Source: Stratiolaelaps scimitus (lineage: Eukaryota; Arthropoda; Arachnida; Mesostigmata; Laelapidae). Taken from it: 64,000 bases of DNA. Both the position numbers and the translations under genes were made by a program. Shown piece after piece: positions 22,267-34,745 of this stretch. Under the pieces are notes generated by a model. The model was not told where the DNA came from, did no database searches, and saw only the letters and a list, made by a program, of their open reading frames with translations. The DNA is taken from assembly GCA_019614645.1 (NCBI GenBank), contig JABWDB010000017.1, positions 2,616,501 to 2,680,500 on the forward strand. Direction: 5' to 3'. The number at the start of each line of letters is the position of its first letter. Position 1 is the stretch's first letter.

Positions 22267-24480
22267 GTAAGAATTTAATAAGTGCGACGTCGGCCCGCGT
22301 CATTACGACGAACAGGCGCTGGGCAGCACTGCTCGCCGGATAGATATCTGCCAGGTTGCCGTAGCCATTTCCCTCCGGTGCCGCAGCTGCTGCTGCTGCT
22401 GCTGCCGACGACGACAACAACGACTCGATGCGATTGGATGGGTGCGTAAACGCGCGTTTCATGCCGTGCCAACGAGCGCCGGCCTCGGCGAGTGCTCTCG
22501 TTCGTCCTTCCTGGTCGGACGACGCTGGTGTAGTTTGCCGTCCGACCAAAGCTGGGATAGTCCCGCAGCGAGTCGGCGAGGGGGGGCAGCTGCGAGATCG
22601 GACTGAACCTGTGGCCATGAGGGGATCGCCAGGGGCCACTCGGGGGGGGGGGGGCCTTAACCGAATATTATATTGGATGAGAGTTCATTCGAGCGTAAAA
22701 TCGCGTCAATATATCAATGCACAGTGGTGCGGCAGCTCGAAAGCACTCGCAAACTGGGGGATAGTATCTCTCGATGTGAGCCTATGTGTCTGCGTGCGTG
22801 GCGAAAAGATGTCGTCTTTGCGCCATCGTCGTGCGTTTTCGATTATGAATAATTCGAAATAATAATTTCATTCAGCCGTGTGGTACGCCTAGTTAGTTAT
22901 GGGTTTTGTGCTAAGACACCATATATATATATATTTGTCCTTTTAAAAGGGCATCTATTGTTTTGCTAGCAGGTGGGGTACACCAACAATGACATAATTA
23001 TAATATGTACGTTTCGTGTTTGCGATCTCTTCTGGGTCCTACGATGAGGTAACTCTCCTAAAACTACTGTGTCGATTATGGAATTCTCACGATTTGCTTA
23101 GTTCAAGTTTAAGTTTTACCAAGTCAACAGTCTGTCAATGTATCGTGACTCCAAACGAAATTCGAAGGTCGAACGCAAATGAGAACTTGGATATAATTTC
23201 GAGATAGTTCATGTCATCTTGACCATTTCCGCTTACTCAGAGATTGTCTGATTGTGACTGTTTTGATGGAACCCTTTTCAATACTCCTTTATAAGGTAAC
23301 AGGTAAATAATTAGTATATTATTTACAACGATTCTAGCTGTCCACTGATAAAAAAGAGTTACAACTCATTGTCGATGTTATAAAAGCGGCCTCGCGTTAC
23401 AGAGCGCCATTGTTATGAGATGACTTTGCCGACTTGTTGAGGTCCATCATGAGGTCGATATCCTGCCGCGCTGACAACAATAAATTACCGCATAGAATAG
23501 CAATTATGTTAACCGTGCGTCGAACTTCACGTGGAGGAAAATTGTTAGAGTAAGCTCAAATAATCAATCGATATTCATAATAGTCATTAGGTATTAATAA
23601 ACTTCGGCTGTCACAATTATATATACAGTCTTATTTCCGTGGGCATTTGAGGTCATTCTATATGATCAGCCGATTATTCGATCATCTTATCTAATTAATA
23701 GTGCACGCAGAAAATCGCAAAAGCTAGAGACAAGTCGCAAATTGTGAGTCATATACATTTTGCTTTTTGTTTTTTTTAACAATTAGTCTGCCATTGTCTG
23801 ACGCGTAATTATTATAATTTGGCGGTGAATTCTAGGGTTGGGTGGCCTTCTCTCGTTTGGCCTCGAACGACCTTACACCTGTTGTATGACCGACAGCTCA
23901 AGTGATAACAAAGCATAATGCGGCCTCTCTTTTCGGGAACGCTCGAGAGTGTGTTCCTTTCTTAAGTATCCCTTTGAGTGCCTACCGCTCTTGAACATGA
24001 CTATATACATATATATATATATAAGTCGTTGTGGTTGAATTCATTGTTGTGGAAATTCGAACCGTTGGTCTCTCTCTCTCGCTCTCTCTCGCTATGCCAG
24101 AAATACAATACATGGTATATTAGCGCAACTGCAGTAGTTTGCAACGTTCAAATTCTCGATATGTCTGCTAGCCTTCAGACTCATCGCTGTCGTAGGGAAT
24201 GTCCTTTTTGTAACGTTCTGTTTATTCAACGACCTCATTGAATAGCATTCGCCAGCTAAACTCGATCAATATCCGGCTCGTTCGCCGATTCGAAACGATG
24301 CCCTATTATAGAATTCGTTTGGAGCTCGTTTTTACATCGAAAAAACTTGAATAACCGTCGAACCAAGCGTCATAGCCAGGTGAAATTTCATCTGTTCATA
24401 GTTGGGTGTTTTACTTACATGTAACTCAACAGTGGTTCAGCTTCTCAGAACAGACTCTCTGAATCTCGAAGCTGGAACAT
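22267..24480. other. Mostly non-genic stretch; first 400 bases GC-rich
   Basis: The first 400 bases are CpG- and GC-rich with a (GCT)n tract at about 22386-22407 and a 13-base G run at 22642-22654. Two minus-strand frames overlap here, but neither has a clear start or splice pair. The rest is AT-richer, with (TA)n at 22921-22935 and 23998-24022, and no coding evidence. Confidence 0.45.
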
Positions 24481-24491
24481 GGTTTAGGGCT

Positions 24492-25340
24492 GAGAATCGG
24501 TGTTTCGCAATCAAATTTTTGTTTCTTGAAGGGACAAGAACGAGTGAAATTAATTCAGGATTGGTGACTATGTTAGACAAGGAGGCCTTCACCCATTAGT
24601 ACTACTTGAGTAATTGATTCAGGAGGAGGTGACCGGACTGATGGATACCACAGAGGTGACTTTTACTTGACCACATCTTAGTTAGGGCCAACGAGTTGCG
24701 ACAATTACCGCAGCCCTTTAGAAAATCAGAGGTTGGACTATGACCTCTTTCTCGGCCCATCCTGTACTTCCACGAGCTACATATTACGAAGTTATAACGA
24801 ACATGACCAACACATATTAAAAATAGGTCCCCCACAGATGGAAACACGTGTGATATATTCTAAATGCAACCTTTAAGAAGAGGAGTAGGTTGATGAATAC
24901 CGTTGCGATCCATGGGCCTTGGCTGATTTTGTATCGCCGACTGAGAGAGACCAAGCAAGTAAACGGCTTCAAACGGACGAAAAGTCATTCCAGTGGAAGT
25001 GCCGAACAGACTTGGTCCAAAGAAGTGATGATGGCTATACGTGTTATGTTACATTAACAGCATTTGTTATTTTGAATTACTCCGCAAAAACAGTCAATGC
25101 ATGTCCGATATATCGAGCTCTTGAAAAGACTCATTGACAACTAGCACGGGAATAACAATGCAAAACCCCACCGTGCGAACTGGATTGAGGCAAGCAATAT
25201 TCAACAATGTGGATTCAACCTGCATATTCGCCAGATTTAAGCCCTTGTAATTATTGTTGTTTCCATGCATAAAAATTCGGGTAGCCGGTGTAAGTCATGC
25301 AAATAGCGATTTGATGATCGAGAACGAAATGAGTTATGGT
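24492..25340 (+). pseudogene. Decayed mariner-family transposase
   Basis: Reading across frames on the plus strand recovers a mariner transposase in order. The N-terminal helix-turn-helix region begins at 24492 (AIKFLFLEGTRTSEI, LVTMLDKEAFTH) and hits a stop at 24597-24599. After an unreadable part comes a WLILY...RETKQ stretch (about 24915-24960) where DETWI is expected, then KEVMM (about 25021). The last part is one intact frame from about 25151: NNAKPHRANW, then AYSPDLSPCNYCCF. Mariners use a D,D34D triad; here the second Asp codon is AAC (25154-25156) and the third is AAT (25250-25252), both Asn, and the spacing is 31 residues rather than 34. DETW at the first site is also lost. Multiple stops and frameshifts show a dead copy. 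Terminal inverted repeats were not identified. Confidence 0.85.
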
Positions 25341-25599
25341 ACCATAAATGAAACGGCGGTATATTGCCATTCAAAGCTACCCGAGCGCCGGCTCCGATTC
25401 GTTAATAATAAGCGAGGGTATCCCTGATGTATACCAACACACAAAAAAAAATCATAGTTATATTTTTTCTGTCTGTTCAAAAGTTATCAAAATTCTTTCA
25501 ATGTGCGCAATAGCTCCGAACGATCTAATACGACAATATATAAACGTGTGTATTGTCGTGTTTTTGTCGTGGTGTGTCGTTGTCGTTATCGCCGTCTAG

Positions 25600-25999
25600 C
25601 GTTGTCAATAATGCAACACATTACATCAATAGCGTGCCCATAGTTGAGCATGACGGTAACCTAATAATAACAACACCGGTCGCGTGTACGAATGCAACGA
25701 GCGATCGAAGCCGCTATACGGGAAATTGGCATATCCACTTAGGCGAATCTATTATATTAGACGTTTGCAAAACGGCTGAGCGACGTTTTGCACTCGGACG
25801 TGTGTGCGTGGCTGCGACGAAGGCAGATGAAAGCTACCTGTTCTTAGATTGGGGCAGCGATAGATTAGTTCGATATCGAACAACAACAACAACAATAGCC
25901 ACAACAACAACGATAACAACAACAGCAACAACAACAATTCGAGTTTCAGGGTTTTCCTCTCTTTCTCTATCTCTCCAATGTCGCTGTCGTTGTCGTAAG
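25600..25999 (+). CDS. Candidate internal exon with Thr run, unknown product
   Basis: A pyrimidine/G-T-rich stretch ending in CCGTCTAG (25592-25599) and a strong donor AAG|GTACGT (25997-26002) bracket 400 bases open in one frame (one base plus 133 codons). The first 93 codons look like a soluble or extracellular region with possible N-glycosylation sites (NNAT, TNAT), then LGESIILDVCKTAERRF and DESYLFLDWGSDR; about 33% are RNY. A Thr run from a (CAA)n microsatellite (about 25880-25936) and a Cys/Arg end follow. It lies about 260 bases after the mariner fossil but is unrelated to it. No family recognised. Confidence 0.3.
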
Positions 26000-28554
26000 G
26001 TACGTATTAACGAACAGACAATAGGATTAACGAAATGATATTGTTAGCCTTGAACGTTTATTATATGAAGCATTATAAATTTATACAAATGATGTCCTAA
26101 GTGATGTCTTTGACAAATATTATTTACTTGTCGGTTTTCGCGCGTTGATCTCTGAGCTGCGTAAACCTGTCAAGTGTTGCTTGTTTCACAGTATTTCGTA
26201 TGCAGGGCAAGCTGTCTATATGACCTCACGCCCAGATACATACATCTATGTATACCTATGTACATGCTGGTGGTCTGATTCGCGTTTCCAGCCGAAGCTA
26301 ACAGCCTCGTCCACACTCATTGTCGCTCTTTCGCTTTCTAATTGGCAGAGTTGGTATGGCTAGCTCGCCAGCCAGCTAATCATTGTCAGCTCGTTTGACA
26401 TCATCGCGAGTTATTTACCTATTCATGATCATCCTGCTGCAAAGGTTAAACAAGGTATGCTATATATATATATATATATATATATAACGATGCACGTATG
26501 GTGGAACATACAGCGATAACTCTGTAAGACATCCCCGGGGCTGAGTCAAGTTTAGCTGGTGGAGAAATTAGCATCCCCCGAAGCGAATGAACAACTCCCC
26601 TGAACACATGCGGAGGGATTTATTACAGTCGGGGATGTCTAGGGGCAATATATGCGTTGCAGCGAACAACGGAACATGAGCGTCCCGCAAAGGGTCCCGT
26701 GGGACCTGGATGGGCGTAATATGATAATATTATGCACATTTGTGGCCATCCAAAACAAGATGATAGACGCGTTGAGCCTCTTAAGCAAATACAACACAGA
26801 CAACTCAAGGTAGTAACTAAAGCTGGCGGCAAGGACACACCGTGGGGTTACTTTATGCTTACAAGGTTTACCTCTCGCGCCTGCCGCCACTCTGCCCTGA
26901 TTGAGTGAAAATTTATACACAGAACACGTGGTGGCGTTCCGAAGCTCAGACGTTTAGTAACGTTCGAGTCGGGGGTTCACGAGCGCTTGGACGCGAGCCC
27001 GAACCTGCTGGGTGTTATTGAGAAATCATCTTGTCAATGAGTTTTCGTCATTGTTCGTTTATCATGCGAGATCCATAAGAGAAATTCTCGCCGGCATAGA
27101 TAGTATTGTATTCTTCTATTATACTGCTTCTCCAGTATTAAGCGGTGGAGTGGTGTTGGCCAGAATCAATGTGAAGTGTCGCCTATGTGAGATTGGTCCG
27201 AACCTGCTCAGTTCGTTGTTTTAGTCGAATGCGTCTGCGTTTATTCTTATTTCTATTCAACTCAATCGTAACAATCGTGTACAATCATGCTTCAGGATCA
27301 TTTTATACAATTAACGTACAACGGAGCCCATGAGTGAAAATGCCGCCAGCTTACAACTGGCACCGCAAAAGGGCCAATATCACTGACCGAACATTCATTA
27401 TTATTCTGTCGTTCATCATTAATAGTGCCGCCTTCGCTCTCTCTAAATCGTTTCACTCGGTACCGATTATTGGGTAGATACGGAACTGCGATTTGCAGAT
27501 ATTTATAAAACCAATTCGCGACGAACAGCTATACAGACTATTGTTATCTACGCATATATGTAAATCACTTATTGTAGATTCAATACCGTAGTTAACATCA
27601 CTATATATATATATATATATATATTATATATTCTGGTGCTTCAATTGTTATTCCATTGCTTCCCTGCTCGATGAACAACGTCTCAATACGCTTTCGCTAC
27701 GCCATTCGTTTTTTTTTGCGCTATTATCGTGCGCCACAAAGCGACGAGATTTACATCAGATGTCAATATTGATATTGGACTTTCTCGGGCCTCGACTCGA
27801 AAACGTTAAGCCCCCCCCCCCTTCTCGTTCGATGCCTCACTGCTGTCGTTAAAATGCCGTCGCTAGACGGGTTGATTTTTTTTCTGACTGTTCGTCTATC
27901 TATTTCTTTTTTTTTCCATATATGCAATTGTCCGTGTAGTACGCCGTGTACGGACACAGATGCATAGATAAAACGTTGGTGCTACGGCGCACTGCGGCGA
28001 TTTTTTCGCATTGCTCCATCGGGCGAAACTTGTGCTACCTTTAGAGTCGCGCACGTATTCGTGGATAGTTGTAGACAACTATTTGCTTGGACCTTTTATC
28101 AGTCATGTTTCATTCAATTGGGACAACCAACCTGTTTTGAGCGCGTTATCGTGGGCATTTCGATAAACGCTTCGAAAATAGCGAAGCTGATCTATGCAAT
28201 AGAAATATTTAGCCGACGCAAGAACGAGAGTGGCCCATTGGCGTCTACCATCGAGCCGGGTGACCGAATGCGTCAAACGCTGAATGAGGCTGCGGCGATC
28301 GCGGCGTCCTGCGTGTAGCCTGAAATCTGTTTTGTTTTTTCTGGCCTTTTTTTTTGGAGCAGGAAATAGGACAACATCCCCTTTTTTAACAATTGTAGCG
28401 AATTGTTATATCAACAATAAAAAGGGAAAAAAAACACCTTAATAGTTTTCTGGGTTCGAGAAATTCCTGCTTACGTGCCGGAAAATAAACGCAGATGCAT
28501 GAGACATAAGTATCTGATAGCTAATATATCTACGGCAAATGTCATGCGTATATT
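26000..28554. other. Non-genic stretch
   Basis: No supported gene. (TA)n tracts are at 26461-26486 and 27602-27623. An 11-bp inverted repeat (AGACATCCCCG) bounds 26527-26640. An 11-base C run lies at 27811-27821. An 85-codon frame at 28061-28318 ends in a helical, protein-like stretch (KIAKLIYAIEIFSRRK) but starts without ATG; it could be part of an exon. Confidence 0.45.
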
Positions 28555-28752
28555 ATGGAAGCTACCGTGAGTGTCCGCGATGAGATCATAGCTCAAATTT
28601 CGACATCGGCACGAGAAGTGATCCCAAAAACCACTGGACGCATTACTGAAACCGCACTTACGGCTTTGGATTTGTTCCCGGCTGCAAAATGTGTCGATAT
28701 TTTCATGTTTTTGTTTTTAACAGACACCTATATCAATGACTATAGAAAATAG
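28555..28752 (+). CDS. 65-residue open frame, unknown function
   Basis: ATG at 28555 to TAG at 28750-28752. The product starts MEATVSVRDEIIAQISTSAR, is Thr/Ile-rich, and ends with a hydrophobic patch (IFMFLFL) and a charged tail (TDTYINDYRK). By hand count 25 of 65 codons (38%) are RNY, clearly above 25%. It is short, so this is suggestive only. No poly(A) signal is obvious just downstream, and no family was recognised. Confidence 0.25.
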   Translation: MEATVSVRDEIIAQISTSAREVIPKTTGRITETALTALDLFPAAKCVDIFMFLFLTDTYINDYRK

Positions 28753-30574
28753 ACACCCGTTATAACATAACGATGCATGACCGTCCAATGCAAAATTGCC
28801 ATTCGCACAATCTTTGCATTTCTGCTTTTAGCAAATTGAATTATAACATGTTATGGGTGAGTCTCCAAGTTTAAAGATGTCAATTTTTGTTTGGGTACAC
28901 GTAGATCTGAACGTGGTCGTTCACAATGATAGAGCCGACAGCACCACCATTAGATCAACTCCGAGTCGAGAATGACATTTGCATCTGGCATCCCTGTTCG
29001 TTTTCGATAATTTAATTACCATTCGGGTATGAGAAGCGAGTTGGGTAACTGCTGATGAGAGCTACCCGTTGTTGCTCTGAACAAAATATCTCCTTCAGTT
29101 TCTAACCTGGGATCGCTACGTAACAGGGAATACGCTAGCCGTGCTGGCTATTTTCACTTGACTGTAAAATTCAATTTATCACTTCTGTAGAATCTGCACC
29201 TGAAGACTAGACTGCTACGGTCCAAAGACTGTCATTTGTTTTTGTTGACATCCACCGAATAACCAGCTTTAGCAAGTGACCGATGTTTGATACGCTATCC
29301 AACATAGCTAATCGCGTCCCGTATAGCTATTTCTGTACCTGGATAGCCTATGCATATTCATTGACTTACACGAGTGCATACAACCAGCAGTCGGTATGCA
29401 AATGCCTAAGACATCCATCGGGAGAAGGTAAGACATTTGTAGGCATTCTCTGATGCCGCTGCGTTCATGGTTCGTTAGTTGGATCCACTTCCACTACAGT
29501 AGTGTATCCTTACGGCTTCGTTGAGCTAGGCAGGCACTTCGCACAGAGAAAGTTGAGCCAAAACTTAGCTTAACAATGACGGCATTGGCCAGCTGTGCAA
29601 GCACTGCGCACACGACACGCCGCCGCGTGTTGGGCAGGGGGGCGGGGGGTTGGGGGTCATCCCACTGTTTTTCTGCTGCCAGAAGCTATCGTGGCAGTGC
29701 TTCGACTGCAAGTTCCTAGCTGGACCGCCCACACGACTATTACTGAGCAGACGCATCACACTATCATGGAGAATAGCTTCGGGGAGAAACCCCGTGTCCA
29801 AGATAGATTTTTCGCCTTTAGCCTCCGCAAAAAGGACCGCCTGTCCACTGGCTGCTCAAGGCTACCGAACTCTCCGCTGTATCTGTGTCTGAGAGAGAGA
29901 GGGAGAGGAGAGATGGGGAGATTTATTCATAAATTATCGGCGTGGTCATGCAGCATTGTTCGACACTGTTTGGCTCCAGCTGCACAACGTCACAGTCACC
30001 CGCTGTTCTCGTCGACGGTCAGCTGGCGAGACGCTGCCGATCAGATTCCACCATTAGTCCAACCGGCGCGGACCATTTCACCGATTATCGTTACGCACAG
30101 TACCTCTGCACAACACAGAGCTTGAAGAGAAGGTGAAGCTAAAGATGTCGTCGCATTCTTGACAGTAGAAAAAAACACGTGGCCGCGTGACGCCTTGATT
30201 GTGGAGCGGACGATCTGGAGACTTCCAGTGAAAGTTACTGAGCGGGCGAGAAACAGAGAGAGAGAGAGAGACTGAGATGTTCGAATAATCATGTTAAAAT
30301 AACAATAATAATAATAACAATAATAACACATCATAGTAGTAATAACAATCGTATTATAACGAATAAGAAGTGACCGAAGATACAGCGGTCAAGGTGAGAG
30401 CAGCTGTTGCGCCGCCGTTACAACGGCCTATTTCGGCAGGCCGTCAAACTGAACTGAAGAGGTAAAAGAATTGAGCGTTCAGGAGCAACCCAGATGGAGA
30501 CGGACCAACGCAAGAATAACTGCTACTATACGATGATGACTGCTGTTACTATTTCTTCTTCTGTCGCTCTTGAG
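28753..30574. other. Non-genic stretch
   Basis: No supported gene. A 176-codon frame at 29595-30125 has no motif, and Gly/Arg-rich parts follow G-runs and (GA)n (29892-29903). A GAGAAG|GTAAGA donor-like site lies at 29428 with a poor acceptor. (GA)n is at 30256-30271 and an AATAAT tract at about 30299-30330. Confidence 0.45.
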
Positions 30575-30641
30575 CTCTGACAATGATTGTGCGCGTCGGC
30601 TTACGCGGGACGCAAAAAACGTTGAAAAATGTACGCGCGCT
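30575..30641 (+). CDS. Candidate short internal exon
   Basis: A clear pyrimidine tract (TATTTCTTCTTCTGTCGCTCTTGAG, ending 30574) and a consensus donor GTAAGT at 30642 enclose 67 bases. Two of the frames are open; one reads LTMIVRVGLRGTQKTLKNVR. The splice sites are good, but the exon is short and its frame ambiguous. Confidence 0.2.
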
Positions 30642-31778
30642 GTAAGTGTGCTCCCCTTCGATAAAGCAGTCGGTTACTGCTCTGTTTATCTGTCTGTCTG
30701 CTGCTATGTCCGTCCATCCTATATTTCGGCCATTGAAGCTAAACATATATATATATGTAATATATAAATTTGTGTGTGTGTGTGTTAACGAAGGTGATCT
30801 TGCTCATTGCCACGGCGGGCATCGCAGCACACGTCACTATACATCGAGCGACTCGTCGCTGCCGTCCGCGGACTTCATCGGTTTCGGCAGCAGGCGGGTG
30901 GTGGTGACGGTGACGGCGCTGGTAGAAACGACAGTGAAAGTTGCGTGAAGAAAATGATTTTGCTGAATGAATATAACTACCAGCAGCAGCAGCAGGAGGA
31001 TCGTCACTTACAGAATGTGATGACCATCATCGGAGCAACCATTGTGCTTCTGCTGCTGTTGGCAGGACAACCTGCGCATCTTCATCTTGCTCGTTGCATG
31101 CTCATACCTCCGTTCGTTACCACGTTGACCGCATCCCCCACCAGCGTCCCCCGCAAGAACACCGAATTCGTTCCCTGATCTTGATCTGCTTCTCTCTTGC
31201 CTACACCATACGCTTGTTAGCTGCTGGACATAGCCACCTAACCGTAGCAAATGCCGATGTAGCATACGTCCACACATCGACGGCCACACACGCACACACA
31301 ATCACCCAGCTGCAAACACCCAGTGAGGAACAGCGGCGGAATCAACGCACTGCCCAGTTCGTGTTCAGTTTGCTGTTACCGCTCCTCGTCGTTCGCCGGC
31401 GGCGTCGACGTCGATTGCCGCTGTCTGCTCGTGCCTTATCGAAGTTCGTCGTTGTGTGCGTCAGTGTGTTTTGATGAGCGAAATACGGCAGCGGCTGCCC
31501 GACTAGCCCCGACACGACGTATTCACAGTGGAAGATAAGTTGGTTCGGGCGCGAGTTGTCGAGTGCTTCACCCCTCAGCTCCCGTCCGACAGCCCCCCCC
31601 CCCCGTTCGTCTAGCACCCATCGAGCAAAGGCCAACATCGTCGGGCGTTCGTACATTTTTATATGTATATTACCCGGTGTTTCTCTCGTGTCTTTGCCCA
31701 TATCTCAATCGGTGTGTCAACAAGATCGGGTTAAGACAAAGCGGCAGCTGCAGCTAGCGCGAATACAGAAATTGAGGT

Positions 31779-31809
31779 TATGTACACGCACGCGCGCGCG
31801 CGCGTATGC
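31779..31809. repeat. Alternating purine-pyrimidine tract with (CG)n core
   Basis: About 31 bases alternate strictly between pyrimidine and purine, with a (CG)n core flanked by ACAC and TATG. This is the sequence type that can form left-handed Z-DNA. Only the sequence pattern is seen; structure is inferred. Confidence 0.8.
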
Positions 31810-33328
31810 TATCGTATGCTACGGTGGGTTATTCAAGCGATCGATGTAACCATAGATCGATCGATCGTTGCATTGTTCTTAGGTAGCCGGGTACACCGGA
31901 GAGCATTTCGTTTTACACTGAGATCGTACATACGAATGTACGTACAATAAACACCAACAACAATAATAGGCATGTTCTTCATCTTCAACGAGCTCTGTGT
32001 CGCCCAGCCACCACCAGTCACCAGTTGGCAGTTGAATCCCTCTGTGTGGTTCTGGCTTATGATATTTGTTGTTGTTGTTGTTTCGCGATTATGCTAGCAT
32101 GCCGCGAGGCCACAGTAAAGGTTTTATTATTGGTTTATTAAAGGAAGCACAGTTTTTGCAATGCAGACGCAGTGAGTTGTTGTTGTTGTTTCGCCATGCA
32201 TATCCCTGGCTGCGCGATCTACTCGATCCTAAACGATTCTATTAAGATTAACGAGCTCGGTCATGTCTCTCGTGCGCTTGACAACAACATGCTCACTGAT
32301 TAGGCCCACGTCTCATGAAACAATCATCTTAACTGAATAACTGATAGCCAAGCGTAACGGTAGCAGAATACAGTCAGCACAGCAACGACACCTAAGATGG
32401 GCGTTGGCCATTTTTCGCTTTCTGCACTCGGCCTTTAAACGCTACTGCTGCTTCTGCTGCCCACTGTTGGCGCAATAATAACGACCGGACGTCCACACGA
32501 ACACGACCAAGTATACGCACTGGCAGATACACACATCTCTATATATCTCTCTCTCTTCTCATATGAGCCTAAATAAATGAAGGAATGAATGGCCTGATGT
32601 GACGATACACTGTTAGCGATTCGAATTTAGAGCAGAGCTTTTTGGTACGTTGGCGACGCCAGCGCGACGGTGGGCAGACGGAGCGACGTGCAGATTTTTG
32701 ACACGGCCACGCGATCCGAAAATGAAGGATTTTTTTCGAACCCTGGCCATCGCTGCTGCCGGCACCGTCGCCGCCGTCGCCGCCGCCAATAATGGATACA
32801 TACGCAGACACACAGACCGAGCGAGCGACCGACCGACGCACGCGACAACGAGAAGAACCTGGCGCGAAGTACTTTGGTGCAATTCAATTTCACCACGTTT
32901 CACCGCGCTACACGCTTTTGCTAGTACCACTACGACTCTTGCTGGCTTGGTAGAAAGAGAGAGAGAGAGAGAGGGGTGAGCAGAGATTTCAGCGGTCATT
33001 ACATTGTATATATATATTGTAGAAGAAAAAGTGGCCCCTTTTTATCCGCCGTCGTCAGATGATAGGCTGTCTGTCAGGCGGGGAGACAGACAGACACAAA
33101 AAAAATCTGAAGTGGAATAGGCGGGCAGCTGTCACTCGCGTCACTCAGTCAGATAGTCAATAAGTCAGAAATGACGCCGCCGCTGTCGTTGTCGCTGCTG
33201 TCTTTATGACGACAACGCCCTTGTTCCTACAGTTGCCTCTGCCGCCGCGGTATATATCGGATCACAATACAATATAATAATGAACACTGATCGACGCCGT
33301 ACACCCCCCACCCATGCTCTCGCGTACA

Positions 33329-33330
<2 letters not shown>

Positions 33331-33380
<50 letters not shown>

Positions 33381-33390
33381 TATATATATA
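33331..33390. repeat. (TA)n microsatellite, about 60 bases
   Basis: The longest (TA)n tract in the window, interrupted once by an extra A near 33373. It is self-complementary. Confidence 0.95.
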
Positions 33391-34711
33391 ATCAGAATTA
33401 TGATTATTATTGCTTGAGTATGCGTGACATCGATTTGGCCCTCTCACTGTTGAATGTGGATATTGACTAGTTTGCCTCTCGTGCGGCGACGTTTCTAGGC
33501 TATGACGAACTTTGACGTACTGTTATTATCCTATAATTCAAGGTGATTTTACTAATAATGAATTTACAATAATCGACCGCTGCTTTCGAGAATTGCTGCT
33601 ATTTGAAGTTATTGCTTAACGGGTCGGATTCAACCACGACTGAAATTGTGGCGGTCTCAAATGTTACCAAGGCTATAGCTCCTCGCCTATCTCATACGCC
33701 GTCTTGGGCAAGATTAAAGACAATTCAAACTAATCTTCGATGTAATCTGCAAATATGCTATTCGAAAATCGAGTTGAAACCAAGGGCGAATTCACTATGT
33801 ATAAGTGTATATATTTACTTGTTACGGGGTCTGAATTGCTCGAATTAGCTTCTTCGTAGGATGGCATCGTCTACAAATAATCGCACGGCATTAGGGGGGT
33901 GCGAGCTGCAAAACGGAACGATGTGCAGCTCTGGATCAGGTGTGTCTGGAGGAGGCCATTTTACAGAGCCAAATTATCCATCAGTCCGCAAATGCTTCTC
34001 AAGCCCTCCACTCACGAAATATCGATATGGAGCATTCCCACGGATCTGAACAGCCAAGAGAAAACCATAGTCGCTATGTAAAGTCAATTTAGTTTTCACT
34101 CTGCTCTGATCGTATGTGGAAAGCAAGACAGAAGCAATGTGTCGCCTTATCGTCGTGTTTGATTCCAATCTGCTACCCTATACCTAGTCGGCTATAATGA
34201 ATTGCAACATGTGGCAAGGAGCTGCCTGTATCACAAATGATATACGGCCGGCACAGAGACGGCAGCGACGTCGTGTACAATACAAGAGATGTTTTATGGG
34301 AGGTTAGTTCCGCAATAGGGGGAACGTGAACTTCTACCAACCTGTGAGTCCGAGGATGACGAGGCGATGATGCACTCACTAATATGATAATAATACTAAT
34401 AATAATAATACTAATAATCATAATACTAAAAAAAACAAAGTCGGAGCGGGTTCTAGGAAGATGGACTGCGTTATCGCGTGTTTGTTAGTCGAATCACAGC
34501 TCAGGGAGTCGGGCCTTGACGTCGCTTCGGCTCAAGCAGTCGCTGTTCCTCGAAGCTACGGAACCGAGATGCTGCATACTCTGATAAAGGGTGCACAAAC
34601 TTAGTGCAGCGTCAATTACGTATACATGTGGGTAGCTTGTGACGTAATTTATGCTCAGATCTCTTTCGCTGCAAGCCATAATTGTTAAGAGTGGCGGCAA
34701 CCGCTTAGTTA

Positions 34712-34745
<34 letters not shown>

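Noticed and set aside
25348..25599. 83-codon frame just after the mariner fossil as part of the transposon
   Set aside because: Its translation does not match a mariner C-terminus; the recognisable transposase remains end by about 25340.
26940..27010. tRNA-like stretch with GTTCGAGTCGGGGGTTCACGAG
   Set aside because: It does not fold into a cloverleaf with acceptor, D and anticodon arms. No tRNA gene was found elsewhere.
29595..30125. 176-codon plus-strand frame
   Set aside because: No ATG-anchored motif, repeat-driven Gly/Arg stretches, and length within chance expectation.
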